From Curvularia sp. ZM96 (lineage: Eukaryota > Ascomycota > Dothideomycetes > Pleosporales > Pleosporaceae), in assembly GCA_022457065.1 (NCBI GenBank), contig JAJGBQ010000007.1, forward strand, positions 1,364,001 to 1,428,000: a stretch of DNA of 64,000 nucleotides. The letters run 5' to 3'. A program made the position numbers and the translations under genes. The notes beneath the pieces were generated by a model, which had not been told where the DNA came from, made no database searches, and worked only from the letters and a program-made list of their open reading frames with translations. This document shows positions 23,727 through 35,616 of this stretch, one piece after another (position 1 is the first letter of the stretch; each line of letters opens with the position of its first letter).

Positions 23727-26700
23727 ATGTCGCTTTCTGGTCATAATAATTCTCTACACGCCCTCACACCCTTGACCAGCTCAGACTCTTCTCCGCCGGG
23801 CAAATTGCCCAGTCCGCGGTCATCCAAGCTCTCGCATGAGACGATGCACGCGACCTCATCCTCCATACGTGCGGCCCCATCGAGCGCATCCAACAATGTC
23901 GCCGATACCATCACACCCATAAACACACCGCCCGAGACGCGCAGATCCGTCTTCCCAGCCGACGGCGTACTGGGCCAGCGCTCCACCTACGATGCACAGC
24001 TTGACCCAAAGCTTGATAGAAGACAGAGGGCGAAGGGAACGGCGAAATACAGCACAATACTGGATAAGGTACGTGAAGGTTACATACATATACATACATA
24101 GATGTGGTCGCCCTGTGACGCTAAGGCTAACTTGACTTGTGTTACAGGGCGACTCATCTCCTCCCCCCGACCCGCGTCTGGCCATTGCCGGCTATACCAC
24201 TGGGAACTATGTCATTAAGACTTCCTTCACAGGCGCCCCGAAATCCAAGCTGAGGATAGCTCCTTATGTAGCCAAGCCCTACTCTTTCGACCAGCGCATA
24301 TCATGCGGCCCCGGACCTGCGACCCAAGTGGTCGTCACAGGATTCGATCCCTTGACACCCGATGTCCAGCTGCGTAGTTTCTTTTCCGCATACGGCGAAG
24401 TTGAGACAGTGCGCAACCAAGTACACCCTGACAATGGCAGCCCATTGGGAATATGTTTAATCAAATTTCGCGACACTCCGCCAGGCCGTGGTACAACTGG
24501 CATGAAAGCGAGCACTTCGGCAAAGCGGGCTGAACGAGAAGGCACCAACCAGCGCATGGCCCAGCACACAATCAAGGTACAATCCGATCGCGAAGGTCGA
24601 AGATGTTCGAAACTGGTGGATATGGCGGTGCAACAAAGTCGCAAAGAGGAAGAGAAGCTGCGAGCCAAGTATGCTGCCAAAACCGCCAGCGTCGCGACGC
24701 CCACAGCTCCCGCACACTTCGATCTGCCAGCCAATGTTCCTAAGGGACCCTCCGGCAAGGGTGCCCGTCCGATGATAACGATGCCACGAGAACCGCTAAC
24801 ACGAAAGGCCGCGCTTTCCTACCTAATCGAACGAGAGCCGATCAAGCCCACGCTAAAGCGAAAGCCTTACATTTTTATCGCGCACGCATACGTCCCTGTC
24901 CTCAGCACCACGATCGAGCATCTGAAAAAGCGGTTAAAAAATTATCGGTGGACTGCAGTACGATGCGACCCGACAGGTTATTATGTGACTTTCGAGGAAT
25001 CAAAGCGCGGAGAGGACGAGGCTGTTCGATGTTACAAGGAATGCCACATGCAGGCTCTGTTCACGTATGTCATGAATATGGAGTGCAACCAATATGGCGA
25101 TCCCAACTACGAGCGAAGTCCCAGTCCCGAGCGTGTAATGGCCGAAAAAAAGCGAAAGGCTATAGAGAAGCGCATAGAGGAGGAAGAGGCAGAGGACTTG
25201 GAGTGGGAAAAGAAGCAGAGGGCAGAAGCGCTCGATCCTGTACGGGCTGCGATGGATATCCTGAAGCAAGAACTACTGGAAAAGCTCCTCAGTGATATTA
25301 AGACCAAATTGGCTGCGCCCACCATTCTTGAGCTACTGGATCCCGACCTACATGTGGAAAAGCGTCGGAAGCTTAACATTCCAGGTCCGCCAAAGAAGGA
25401 CGATGATGTCCGACCACCAGCGCTGCTCGCTCCGGGTTTCGATGCCTTTGGCGCAGGCACTCCCAGAGGTCGTAATGGAGGCTTTGGAGCCCGTGGAGGC
25501 CGCAGAGGCCTTGGTGGTTTTGATCCAAGCACCAGACGTGGGAAGAAACCGCCAAAGGTTGTTAATGCATTTGCCGACGAGCGAAGAAAGGCTTCCGCGC
25601 CCAAGCCTCGCGTGGCTCGTGGCCTGCATCGCCAGATGCTGGAGATGTTTGAACCAGAAGAGTCGGATGACGAGAATCGCAGTCAATTGACACGCGGTAC
25701 TGAAGAGCAAGAAAGTCGACCTATCAGTCGGGCTCCTTCCACAGATATCGAAGATGAAGTGGAAGAGTCTTCGAGGGCTCATCGTGCCAAGCGGCGTCGC
25801 ATCGAAACTGGTTGGGGTGAGGAAAGCGATGAGGAGATGGACGATTCGCATGCGCGAAGTTTGCTCGCCCATTGCATTCACAAAGACCCAGAAAACATGG
25901 CAGAGAAAGAACTGGAACAAGTTCTAGCAATCCTCCCACGCTCATCGCCAATCTGGAAGAAGGCCGACAAAGCACTCAAGGGTTTCAGGAAGCTCAGGAA
26001 GATTGAGCAAGAGGCAGACGTAATATTTGGTGTGGGAGGAAGTCCGATGGAAAAGACGGAGCCCGAAGTCATTGTTACCCAAGAGGACGAACCAGAAAAG
26101 TCTATCGAGACAACCGAACTTCCAGAAACACTCACATCGCTCAAGAAGAAGGCTGCCGCCAAGCCGAAGAGGAAGACCAAGAAGCAACTTCAAGAAGAAG
26201 CGAAGGCTGCAAAGGCGGAAGTCACCGATATCGAAACACCTCCAGAAGAGGAGGCACCTGAAGTCAAAGAGGTCAAGGAGATTGCTGAGGAAGCGGTGAT
26301 CGAGGAGAGTACTCCGGAGCAAGATGAACGAGCGTCTTCCGTATGTTGGAGTGTATCTCACGACATACCTCGCAAGACGGTCGATGATGACTTCAGTGTT
26401 GTTATGGACATTGATGGTTGGCAACATCTGCTCAAAGACGAAGAAGATCTGCGTCTTCTCAAGCAAGCCATCGAACCCGTCGCTCCTGCCAACATTGGAG
26501 ATGCGCAGTCGTGGGCCTGGAAGCAAAAGTCTATCAAGCACCTCAACCGCAACGGCCAGGAAGGCGTCTCACGCACCGAGACCAAGATCGAAGGATACTA
26601 TGTTCCCAATCCTACTGGCTCGGCCCGTACAGAAGGAATCAAGAAGATTCGCGAGTCGGAGAAGTCGAAATACCTACCACATCGTATCCGTGTGCAAAAG

Positions 26701-27428
26701 GAGCGTGAAGAGCGTCAACGCCGTGCCAAGCAAGAAGAGCGAAGCACTGTGTCGGTGGAAGGCTTCAAATTCCAAACGAGTGCGAACAAGGCATCAACAG
26801 CAAACTCACGTGCCAATCGCGCCAACAACCGCCGCATGGTCAACGATATCAACATTTCCAAGACTCTCTCTGGGGCTGAAGGCGATGCCCTCCGCTTCAA
26901 CCAGCTCAAGAAGCGCAAGAAGCTTGTCAAGTTCGACCGTTCCGCCATCCACAACTGGGGTCTGTACGCACAGGAACCCATTGCCGTCAACGATATGATT
27001 ATCGAGTACGTGGGTGAAAAGGTGCGGCAGCGCGTGGCCGACCTGCGAGAAGCCAAGTACGACATGCAGGGCGTAGGATCAAGTTACCTCTTCCGAATCG
27101 ACGAAGATACCGTCATTGATGCGACAAAGATGGGTGGTATTGCCCGCTTTATCAATCACTCTTGCACGCCCAATTGCACCGCCAAGATTATCCGCGTTGA
27201 CAATACCAAACGTATTGTTATCTATGCGTTAAGGGACATTCAGTCGGGTAAGTTTTTCTCTCCTTCCTTTTTTGGATTACATGTTTCAATCTATCTACAT
27301 AACAATGAAGCTAACAATACACAGACGAGGAACTCACATACGACTACAAATTCGAGCGTGAAATCGACGCCACAGATCGTATCCCTTGTCTCTGCGGTTC
27401 AATCGGTTGCAAGGGCTTTCTTAATTAG
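23727..27428 (+). CDS. set1: Set1 histone H3 lysine-4 methyltransferase (COMPASS catalytic subunit)
   Basis: Exons 23727-24068, 24148-27247 and 27325-27428, giving 1181 residues. An RRM-like domain begins near residue 173 (QVVVTGFDPLTPDVQLRSFF). A second conserved Set1 region with PYIFIAHAYVP follows. Glu/Lys-rich coiled segments and an N-SET region precede the SET domain at about 1040-1160. SET motifs are HNWGLYAQEPI, YLFRIDEDTVIDAT and FINHSCTPNC. The last exon supplies LTYDYKFE and the post-SET CLCGSIGCKGFLN, where cysteines bind zinc. Without that last exon the enzyme would lack its active-site tyrosine region, so the intron matters. Nuclear, methylates H3K4 within COMPASS. Identification is unambiguous. 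Confidence 0.96.
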
Positions 27429-28607
27429 AACAAATGTTTTTTTATCTTATTTTCTTGTGGAGGGTTGTTTTTAAAACAAAAAGGAGAAATATATGCTTGC
27501 CACACTCTCATAATCACACTCCGCCCACGCGAGAATACCCACATGGACTCCTTTCTTCGTTCTTTTTCCCCTTCCTCACCTTTCTTGTCAAAGTTCTCAT
27601 CACCAAATGCCTCAACGCAACTATTCTTTCCTGGCCCCTCGGGGTCTTCCATACCCATTTTCCTTTTTCTTCTTCTCACACCCAAAATTTGCATCAATGG
27701 TTCTATGTATTCTGACCCCTCTGCTTCTTTCTGGTTCCCCCTTTCCCTTTTTTTTCTTTCTCTCTCTCTCCAATCCAAAGTTTTCTAGATTCATAGCCCC
27801 CCATCTGCGTGTACATGTTTTTTCTTTTCTTTTGATTGATGGGTTTGCATGGTTCTTGCGAGGGGTTTCTGCTTAGTAAAAAGAGGGTTGGGGATGATGT
27901 TTACGCGTGAAGGAGGAAGGTTTTTTGAAGGGGGAAATTTGGGTGTGTGTGATTTACGATTTGATAGTGATGTGGTGGTGGTGGTGAGATGAGGGATCAA
28001 ATGTGGGGAGGGAAGAAGGGGAGGCGGTAACGTGTGCAGAGAGAAGAAGGGAAGGTATAAAAGCTAATGTGAATTGATATCGTATGTCTCGGGCTCTGTT
28101 GTTTTTGCACGTGGTGTGGTTGTGGAGGGAGAAGGGGTAGAGATGAGTGGAATAGTGATAGGGGAGTAAAATACTTGGCTATTGGTGTGCTGGATTAGCT
28201 GAGACAATAGGATGGATGCGGTTGCTTTTTTTTTTAGATGTGTTTGGGTGGCCGATGTTAGGAAAGAGAAAAAGAGTGGGATGTTATGACGATGGACCGC
28301 GTCTTATGCAGTGAAAAAATTGTCCTGATGAAGTGAATGCTAAGCCTAAGTTTAGGGAACTTGAGAAACAAGGAGATGTCTGAGCTTCGTCATGTTTTGG
28401 CTAATATGGTTCCACGTAGATACATGAGATTAGTCATGTCAGTAAATGGCTACTAGCGATTTGAATGTGGTATATAATTTGCGTAGAAAAAGACTCTTTG
28501 TGTGGAAATATATTGATGACAGCGCAGCACTGAGCACTGTATCACAAATTAAGAGGATAAAAAACAGCAAAGTTGACAAAAATAATAGAGATCTAATATT
28601 ATCAAGT
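27429..28607. other. Convergent intergenic region set1-erd1
   Basis: About 1.2 kb between convergent genes. The set1-proximal half is T/C-rich, and no conserved frame is seen on either strand. Confidence 0.5.
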
Positions 28608-29920
28608 CTAATCGCTATCATCATCATACCTATTTCCCGCACCCACATCTCCCAGTAAAATATCATCAGGCGCCGGGCCGCGATGATTCCTCACCCACTC
28701 CGTCTCTACACGGAAGAAGATCCAAATCCATCTCCTCAGTACCTCAAGCACCTCCATGGTAAAAATGCCGCCTTCGAGATCATTGAAATGATCGAGGTGC
28801 ACGCTAAGTTTCAGACTCCACGTGCATCTCAGCAACGCATCGACGACAATGGCAGCGTAATAGAACTCTTTTGCGTGGAACCAGCGGTGGCGGCGTAGAC
28901 CCCAGGGGTACTCAGGCGAGTTTCTCACACGGGCATTGGAAAAGAGGGTCAAGTCCCAATCTTTGGCTATATCCCAGTAGTATGAATAGCCCGAGTTTAC
29001 GATGACGGCGACGAGCCACATGCGGTAGAGCGTGGCTTCTGAGACGCCGAAGCTCGAAGGGTCGGGGGAGCGCTGCAATGCGCTCAGGATGATGACTGGG
29101 AACGCAGTTGAGTATTTTGCTGCGTTGGCCAGGTGCGTGCCACCCCATCCCGTGGCGGGATTGATCTGACCCGTGCGCTCGTTGCCTCTCTTGACGCGAT
29201 AGTATTCCGTGATACATTGTCTGAGGCGGATCATCGAGGGTATAGCAATTATGAACGGGACCCAGAACGTGCCGCCACAGTTGCGATTCGGTGCCGCCGT
29301 CGAACGTTGCCCAGACGAGAAGAACATGCATAGCGAAACGAACAAGTCACCCAGGACTTTGGCGTAACTCGTCAGCGCATCGGCAAGCAGTATGTCTCCG
29401 AATTTCCCATCTTGTGCTTCAGCAATGCCGCCCGTGCTGATGCGCTTGAGCGTCGCGAGTGTGCGGGACCGCCCATTACGGCTTACGAAGGGAACGGGCG
29501 CGATGAAGCCTACGACGAGGACGAGGAGGTAGAGGTTGGGCAGGATTTCCCAATCAGCGATTGCTCTGGGGTTGCCGTGCGTGATGGTCCAGAATAGGAG
29601 TAGCGAGAGGGCGAGTGGGATGGAGAGAAAGGTCGCAATGCGGTAGCACGAAAGGTGGTGCGGCGGATGATGCGGCGAGGAGCGCGATGGGTAGCGAATT
29701 AGAGAGGGGACGTCGATTTTTATGAGGGAGAGGTAATGCAGGTTGAGTCCCCATGCCCATATTCCTGTGGGAGAAGTCGTCAGTCGAGAGAATCATTGGC
29801 TGTGCAGCTGCTGCCAGAGAGATGCGTACCAAACACGATGACGATGGCGACGCGGTATGGCAATGGTAAGATGCGAGTGAAGCCATCGATTTCCGGCTCG
29901 ACGGCAGGATCACCGTCCAT
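28608..29920 (-). CDS. erd1: Erd1-like EXS-domain membrane protein
   Basis: Exons 29920-29830 and 29764-28608, giving 415 residues. The junction restores the conserved VFGIWAWGLNLHYLSL segment. The protein is multi-spanning, with the EXS signature late in the chain (RLRQCITEYY, HLANAAKYSTAFPVII, SYYWDIAKDWDLTLF). EXS is shared by Xpr1/Syg1 phosphate exporters and Erd1. The short length and absence of an SPX domain point to Erd1. Yeast Erd1 is a Golgi protein needed to retain ER proteins and glycosyltransferases, linked to phosphate recycling from glycosylation. The C-terminus is acidic (YDDDSD). Divergent to a small membrane-protein gene with 648 bases between the starts. Confidence 0.88.
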
Positions 29921-30568
29921 TTCTTGATTGCGCGTCGAGTGTTGTGGCCGTGGCTGCGTCCCAGCTTCTCTTCTGCCGAGTATTCATGAAGCTTCACCCA
30001 GCGAACAGTCCACTCTGGTACCAATTCCGTCTCTTTCCCAGGAAACCCTCTTGTCGCGTGGGCGCAAAGAGGCTATGATGACCAGTCTCACATGGGATGC
30101 AAGGTAGCGTGTCCACTTTCCCCCATTGTTGCTCCAAACTAAAATGATACACCAGCCACGGCGTTGAGCCACAGCAAGGTTACATCAGCGACATGTGGCA
30201 CAGCAAGTCCTTGGCCCGCTTTTTGTTCCCTCGGGAGCTTTCCCTAAAAGTACGCAACCATGACGCGACCATCGCGACACCAATACAGCATTTGCCCATT
30301 GCGCGCAATTGGATCGTTGAATGGGCTAGACAGAAAGGTCGCCCAGATCGTGACATCGATTGCATTATTTGCTTTTCTCCACGGCTCTAAATCTGCCCTC
30401 TCCCGCCGTAGACGTCAAACTTGAAGCTTTAACATCTCATTTGATCGCTTTAATATCTTCACGAACACCGCGCGCCTACTTCATCCCTCCTATACATCCA
30501 CCACACCCACACTTGCATCCGCAGTTATACAATCGTGACTACACAAAAGCGACATCACACGAGCAATC
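29921..30568. promoter_or_regulatory. Divergent intergenic region erd1 and small membrane protein
   Basis: 648 bases with no conserved frame. They hold both promoters. Confidence 0.5.
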
Positions 30569-31039
30569 ATGTCTCCTCTCTCCGTCCCGAAAATCTTCAT
30601 GGCTGGCGGTGCCGTCGGCTTCGGCTACTACCTCTACATGCGCCAATACTGGTTCCCCAACCCGTACAAGACGCAGGGAGTGCAGAACATCGAGGACCGC
30701 TTCTCCTCCGGCGGCGCCTCGGCTACACACACTCCCGCTGTTGCGAGCCAGCGTGGTACGGGTACTTTTGCGACCCCCAGACCTAGCTATCTGGAGAGCT
30801 TATGTGGTGCAGAATTTGCTGACGTACGTTGCAGGTAGCTCGACGGATAATGCTGGAAGGCACGGCGGCCCCAGCAAAGGACCGGATTCAGAGCATTTCA
30901 AGAAGAACATCAGTGATCAGCAGAGCGAGGTGAGTTATTCGTTGGGTTCATGGGTGGACAAAGGCTAACGTGTGTTGTGTAGCCTGTCTGGCCGGGCAAG
31001 TTCTACGAGCAGCAGTACAACAATCCTAAGGGCAAATGA
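30569..31039 (+). CDS. Small single-pass membrane protein, function unknown
   Basis: Exons 30569-30755, 30835-30929 and 30983-31039, giving 112 residues. Splice sites are GTACGG/CAG and GTGAGT/TAG, and phases close to a stop. A short N-terminus is followed by one membrane segment at about residues 10-24 (FMAGGAVGFGYYLYM). Then come an aromatic/basic QYWFPNPYKTQ stretch and a polar tail ending KFYEQQYNNPKGK. The tail carries NIEDRFSSGGASATHTP, which looks like a conserved fungal motif. The topology and basic residues after the helix would suit a mitochondrial or ER anchor, but I do not recognise a characterised family. No function is claimed. Confidence 0.75.
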
Positions 31040-31420
31040 GCGCTTCCCCATCGGTCCACCGATAGAGTACATATGAGCAAAGGAATTGCGTTGTTGGAGA
31101 GTGGCGGATATCGTGTGCATGGCATCATTGGCGTTTGACACAAAAAAGAGGAGCGAAATATAATAGCATCCCATGTATTCCTCAAGAGCCTCAGTGGAAG
31201 CTGCAAGTCTAGATGCATGGCAGTTTGAATCAGTAAAAAAAAACATACTCAGGTCTTCTACTCCATGACAATGACTCCTCCCATGTATCTCTATCCTCTA
31301 GCTGTGCGATTGCTATACAGTACCACTCCATGGAAACCATACTGTCATGGTAATGCATGGCTCCCACGCGTCATATTCCACAGCGAGATTAGGAACCCGT
31401 AGTTCGAATCTACGTCACAT
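31040..31420. other. Convergent intergenic region
   Basis: 381 bases between two convergent stop codons. A T-arm-like hairpin (CGTAG-TTCGAAT-CTACG) sits near 31391-31407, but no complete tRNA can be folded. Confidence 0.5.
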
Positions 31421-32439
31421 CTATATCTTGGCATTGCCCGTCCGTCTCGCAGCCGTGTTCCTACTAGCGTCTAGCACCAGCCCCACGTGATGGCTCAACG
31501 CGACCAGCTCCTCTTGGGCGTCGTGCACAAACACCTCGAGATCCATCCTCCCGTTGGCGACCTTCTTCATTTCGACCCGGACTCGCAGCCACTTGACGCC
31601 GCCGGGCGGCAGCGCCTTTTTGATGTCGAGATTGAGCAGCAAGGTCGGGTACCAGTACGGGCCAGTCCCCTCGTCCTTGAGCGTCTCGATGAGCTGCGGA
31701 AACATGTCTGCGACGAATCCGATGGACGAGTCAGTAAAGTTGCTGCCATCGGAGAAGCAGAGCCATTCGTCGGCAATGTTCCGCGTAGGCTTCCCTTTCC
31801 GTGGAAAGTGGAATTTCAGTTTGGTCGTGGCTTTGCGGAACTTGGCGAATGGCATTTCGCCAAAGGGTTTCCACTCTGGATCCTGGTCGTCTTCCAGCTT
31901 GGAGAGGTCGACAGGGGCCATGGGAGGAGTGAAAGTGTATTCGGTGTCGTAGCTGACACCGGATTCCGTGTCCATGTTGGAGTTTGTCACGTAGGCGACA
32001 ATTTCTTGTCGTCCGTCCTGCTGCATGCTCACGTGCACGACGGACGTCTGGCGGCCGAGCTTGACATCGTCGACGGTGAAGGTTGCTGGGCCGGCCTGGG
32101 TTCGTCGGAGAAATTCCACGTGGAGGGCGATTGTGTGAGGTTGGTTTTGCGCGGCCAGGGTGGTGCTGAAATGCGCTTTGACTACCTCTACGAGACTGAC
32201 ATGGTTTGGTCAGTGGATATGTACGCATGTTGTGCATGCTGCATGCTGGCAAGGTGCCCCTCACCATCCGGTAACATATCCACCATTTGGAACTGCGTAC
32301 ATCAATTAGAACGGCCCGTTGCGATGGCTATCTCGGACGGTAACGTACCGCTTCCGATGCACCAATCATCGTGTAATGTGCAGGAGTAGGTGTTGGAGGA
32401 GAGCTTCTCCACCGCAGTAGCGTCTTGCCAACCCGGCAT
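31421..32439 (-). CDS. Acyl-CoA thioesterase-like hot-dog protein with PTS1-like C-terminus
   Basis: Exons by descending coordinate are 32439-32349, 32292-32265 and 32195-31421, giving 297 residues. The middle exon is only 28 bases. Joining gives SVPNGGYVTGCLVEVVKAHF, which matches the first hot-dog helix region of fungal thioesterase-like (TesB-superfamily) proteins. A second hot-dog half follows (WLCFSDGSNFTDSSIGFVAD and GVKWLRVRVEMKK). Family members hydrolyse acyl-CoA or related thioesters. The chain ends AKI, a peroxisomal PTS1 form accepted in some yeasts such as Candida tropicalis. It is divergent from an acyl-CoA ligase ending AKL, with a 373-base shared promoter. Substrate chain length cannot be read from the sequence. 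Peroxisomal location is an inference. Confidence 0.85.
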
Positions 32440-32538
32440 GTTGGCAACTTGTCGGTCGCTGGATAGGCTATCTCTTGGTGTTTATTTCATGAACCAGCGC
32501 CGATATCAGTTGTCCTGGACAACAAACGTCGAGACGGA

Positions 32539-32544
32539 CCTCGG
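32539..32544 (+). promoter_or_regulatory. CCTCGG, putative FarA/FarB site 1
   Basis: Exact CCTCGG, 100 bases from the thioesterase ATG. Confidence 0.5.
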
Positions 32545-32587
32545 AAACGCCCAGCTATCGTTGCGCTAACGCCGTAAGTGGAAAGAA

Positions 32588-32593
32588 CCTCGG
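32588..32593 (+). promoter_or_regulatory. CCTCGG, putative FarA/FarB site 2
   Basis: Exact CCTCGG, 49 bases from site 1, near the centre of the spacer. Confidence 0.5.
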
Positions 32594-32681
32594 CCATGGC
32601 ATCCCCAGATGTGGGGACCCCGGCTTAGGCATTATCGCCGACACTTGACAGGCTGCCGCCCTCCGCCCATAGGGCGTATGC

Positions 32682-32687
32682 CCGAGG
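32682..32687 (-). promoter_or_regulatory. CCTCGG on the minus strand, putative FarA/FarB site 3
   Basis: CCGAGG on the plus strand, about 125 bases before the ligase ATG. Confidence 0.5.
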
Positions 32688-32812
32688 TCCAATGTGGAAT
32701 ACGACAGTCCTTCTTGTTTTGGCTCCCTTTCCCTTTACACCCTGTGTCTTCCGTGAATTTGTTCTACGGTAAACTGAGTCTCATATTACAACGTTGACTT
32801 TTTATTGCCAAG

Positions 32813-34720
32813 ATGCCTTCCGACAGCCAATACCCCAGCTTGCCCATTCCCGATGTTGATCTTGTGAGTTTCCCATCTCGGAAACAAGCTCATGTGTCAG
32901 CATGATGTACTGACCTCTTTGTGACGTTTCTAGTGGGCATTCCTATTTGAGAGAAAGGAAAAGCCATTTGCAGATGACAAAGGTATTCACATGCGACTGG
33001 TGACATGTTTCTATTGGGCGCCGAGCTGACGGTTACGAAAAGTAATCTACTTTGACCCGTATACCAAACGATCCTATACATATACACAGGTCCGAGAAAC
33101 TGCCGTTACTTTCGGCAAGGGCTTGAAGGCACAATGGGATTGGCAGAAGGGTGACGTCCTTGCGTTGTACACACCTAACTGTATTGACACTCCGGCGATA
33201 ACATGGGGCTGCCACTGGGCTGGCGGTGTGTTGTCGCCTGCAAATCCAAATTACACGGTAGAGGAACTTGCATTCCAGCTCAAAGACTCTGGCGCAAAGG
33301 GTCTGGTAACACAGTTGCCCTTTATCAAGAATGCGCAAGAGGCGGCGAAGCAGGTTGGGATGCCACTGGATAGGGTGATTGTAATGGGAGATCAGAAAGA
33401 CCCTTCACACAAAGTGAAGCACTTTACCAGCATCATCAGCACGGCCGGATCAGCCAGGTGGCGAAGGACCAAGGCGAGCAACCCAGCCGAAGACCTGGCA
33501 TTCCTGGTGTACAGCTCTGGTACTACTGGTCATCCAAAGGGTGTTATGCTTACTCACCGAAACATTGTTGCCAACACTTTGATGATCAAGGCCGGCGAGG
33601 CCGGCAATCTCAAGCCAACAGGTGGACCGACCGGTGAAGGAGACAAGCTGCTCGCATTCTTGCCCTTCTTCCACATTTACGGTACGCCAAAGGCACGTGA
33701 TCAACTGGGAAGGCATCTGCTAACATCGACCAGGTCTAACATGTTTGATCCATCAAAGCTTGTTCTCTGGCCTCCAGCTTGTTGTAATGCCAAAGTTTGA
33801 TCTTGAAGACTTTTGCAAGTTCATCCAGGAACTCAAAATTACATTCGCATATGTCGTACCGCCGATTGTCCTTCTTCTGAGCAAGAGCCCTGTGGTATCG
33901 AAATACGATCTCAGCTCCATTCGCATGATGAACTCCGGTGCTGCACCGCTTACGCGCGAGCTTGTGGATGCAGTATATAGTAGACTAAAGATTCCTGTAA
34001 AGCAGGGATATGGTCTTTCGGAAACGAGTCCTACCACGCACACTCAGCCATGGGAGGACTGGAACAAGACTATTGGTTCAGTCGGCAAGCTGCTGCCTTA
34101 TCAGACAGCTAAATACATGTCTCCGGACGAGAAGGAGATGCCGGTTGGTGAGGTTGGTGAACTTTGGATCAAGGGACCAAACGTTTTCAAGGGATACTTG
34201 AACAACCCGGAGGGAACAGCACATGCGAAGACAGCAGACGGGTACTTCAAGACTGGAGATGTCGGATACCAAGACAAGGATGGCAACTTTTACATCACGG
34301 ACCGCGTAAAGGAACTCATCAAATACAAGGGTTTCCAGGTGCCACCAGCGGAGCTTGAGGGTATTCTGGTCTCTCACCCGAAGATTAAGTACGTTTCTCC
34401 CAGAAAATTCACATTGAATCCTTACTAACAGGTGTTTCTCTCACAGCGATGTGGCAGTAATTGGAGTTTACAGCAAAGACGACGCAACAGAGCTTCCTAG
34501 AGCATACGTTGTGCCGAAGGATGGCCTTGGCAAGACCGACGCAGACGCAAAGGAGATTGTAGATTGGTTGAGCACAAAGGTTGCGCACCACAAGAGACTG
34601 AGGGGCGGTGTGAGATGGGTGGATGAGATACCTAAGTCTATAAGCGGTAAGATTTTGAGGAGAGTGTTGAAGGTAAAGGCGCAGGAGGAGGAAGATGCGA
34701 AGGTGAAGGCAAAGCTGTAA
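32813..34720 (+). CDS. 4-coumarate-CoA-ligase-like acyl-CoA synthetase, PTS1 (AKL)
   Basis: Exons 32813-32863, 32934-32982, 33043-33681, 33734-34388 and 34447-34720, giving 555 residues. All five exons join in phase. ANL-superfamily motifs in order are YSSGTTGHPKG (P-loop-like A3, about residue 189), GYGLSETSP (A5, about 338), TGDVGY (A7, about 420), DRVKELIKYKGFQVPP (A8) and SGKILRR with the catalytic lysine (A10, about 531). It activates a carboxylic acid as acyl-AMP, then forms acyl-CoA. The close relatives called 4CL in fungi often act on fatty or aromatic acids in peroxisomes. The chain ends KAKL, whose last three residues are a good PTS1. Divergent with the thioesterase. The true acid substrate is unknown. 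Confidence 0.9.
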
Positions 34721-34983
34721 TGTAGTTTTACCTTGCAGTCTGAGACTATAAGTACCTACAATTACCTGGTAGTTTAAAGCTACAAAACTCTATCCTTCCA
34801 CCTCTCTTGTCTCTTCTTGTCCACCACACTACCCAGCTGACTTATTGGTTATTAGCTACTGCAGTTGAACAACCGCCAGTGGCATCGAATTACCGAGAAC
34901 TACGTTACTGAGAAAGCCATCAAGCTCAGCCACACACTGCTGTGTACACTTCAGCGACTGCTTCGAACCTCCCATCAGCAGCC

Positions 34984-35616
34984 ATGCCGCCCAAACGCAA
35001 AGCTACAAAAGACGTCGACGACGACGACCTCATTATTGTCTGCACGAAAAAGCTGAAACCTAACGACTCTGCACCACCCCAAGACAAAAATCTCCCATAC
35101 CGAATCTTCATCAACCTCCACTCCAGATTCGACGTCTTCCCCGAGTTGCTACGCAATCACCTCAGAAGAGCCTACTGCAGAGACCTCTACAGTAGCCAAC
35201 AAGCCCTCCGCGCCGGCACCCCTAGGGCACCCCACCGTCAAACCTACCAAATCCTCAAAGGTCACCGTATCTGCTCGGCATGCCTCACCTTCACTCGTGA
35301 ACTCCTTTCCTCGAACATACCCTCCCTCGCACTCGCCAACGCAGCTCTCATGGAGCACCTGCTTTCTGAAAAACAGCCTAATCTAGGCGAAGAAGTGACT
35401 TTTTCACACACAAAGACACAGGAGGGACTGCAGAACCCGGAATTTCTGGAACTATACTCAGTGAGGGTGGGGGAGGTAGGGTGGGGAGTGGATGAGGAGG
35501 GTGCCTTATCGTTTTACTACACGAAGGTGGAGGGGAAGTGCTTGGGGGAGGTGGTGTGGTATGTGAGCAGGGGGGAAATTAAGGTTGAGGAGGAGGACGA
35601 GGGACAAGGGATGTAA
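34984..35616 (+). CDS. Hypothetical protein, 210 residues
   Basis: Intronless frame. The ATG at 34984 starts MPPKRKATKDVDDDD, a basic then acidic N-terminus resembling a nuclear signal. The frame continues 14 codons upstream without conserved character. The middle part is ordered-looking, with RICSACLTFTREL and many leucines. The C-terminus is glycine/glutamate/valine-rich and acidic. I recognise no domain. Codon use is like the neighbours. It may be a lineage-restricted ascomycete protein. Confidence 0.65.
   Translation: MPPKRKATKDVDDDDLIIVCTKKLKPNDSAPPQDKNLPYRIFINLHSRFDVFPELLRNHLRRAYCRDLYSSQQALRAGTPRAPHRQTYQILKGHRICSACLTFTRELLSSNIPSLALANAALMEHLLSEKQPNLGEEVTFSHTKTQEGLQNPEFLELYSVRVGEVGWGVDEEGALSFYYTKVEGKCLGEVVWYVSRGEIKVEEEDEGQGM

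Larger units (their letters stand above)
32440..32812. promoter_or_regulatory. Divergent promoter with three CCTCGG motifs
   Basis: The whole spacer between the thioesterase and ligase start codons. CCTCGG occurs at 32539-32544 and 32588-32593, and its reverse complement CCGAGG at 32682-32687. CCTCGG is the known core of the fatty-acid-responsive FarA/FarB zinc-cluster regulators of ascomycetes. A single 6-mer on both strands is expected about 0.2 times in this length, so three copies are notable. Regulation by fatty acids is inferred. Confidence 0.55.

Noticed and set aside
31385..31420. T-arm-like hairpin with TTCGAAT loop
   Set aside because: No matching acceptor stem, D-arm or anticodon arm at the right distance on either strand, so no tRNA is called.
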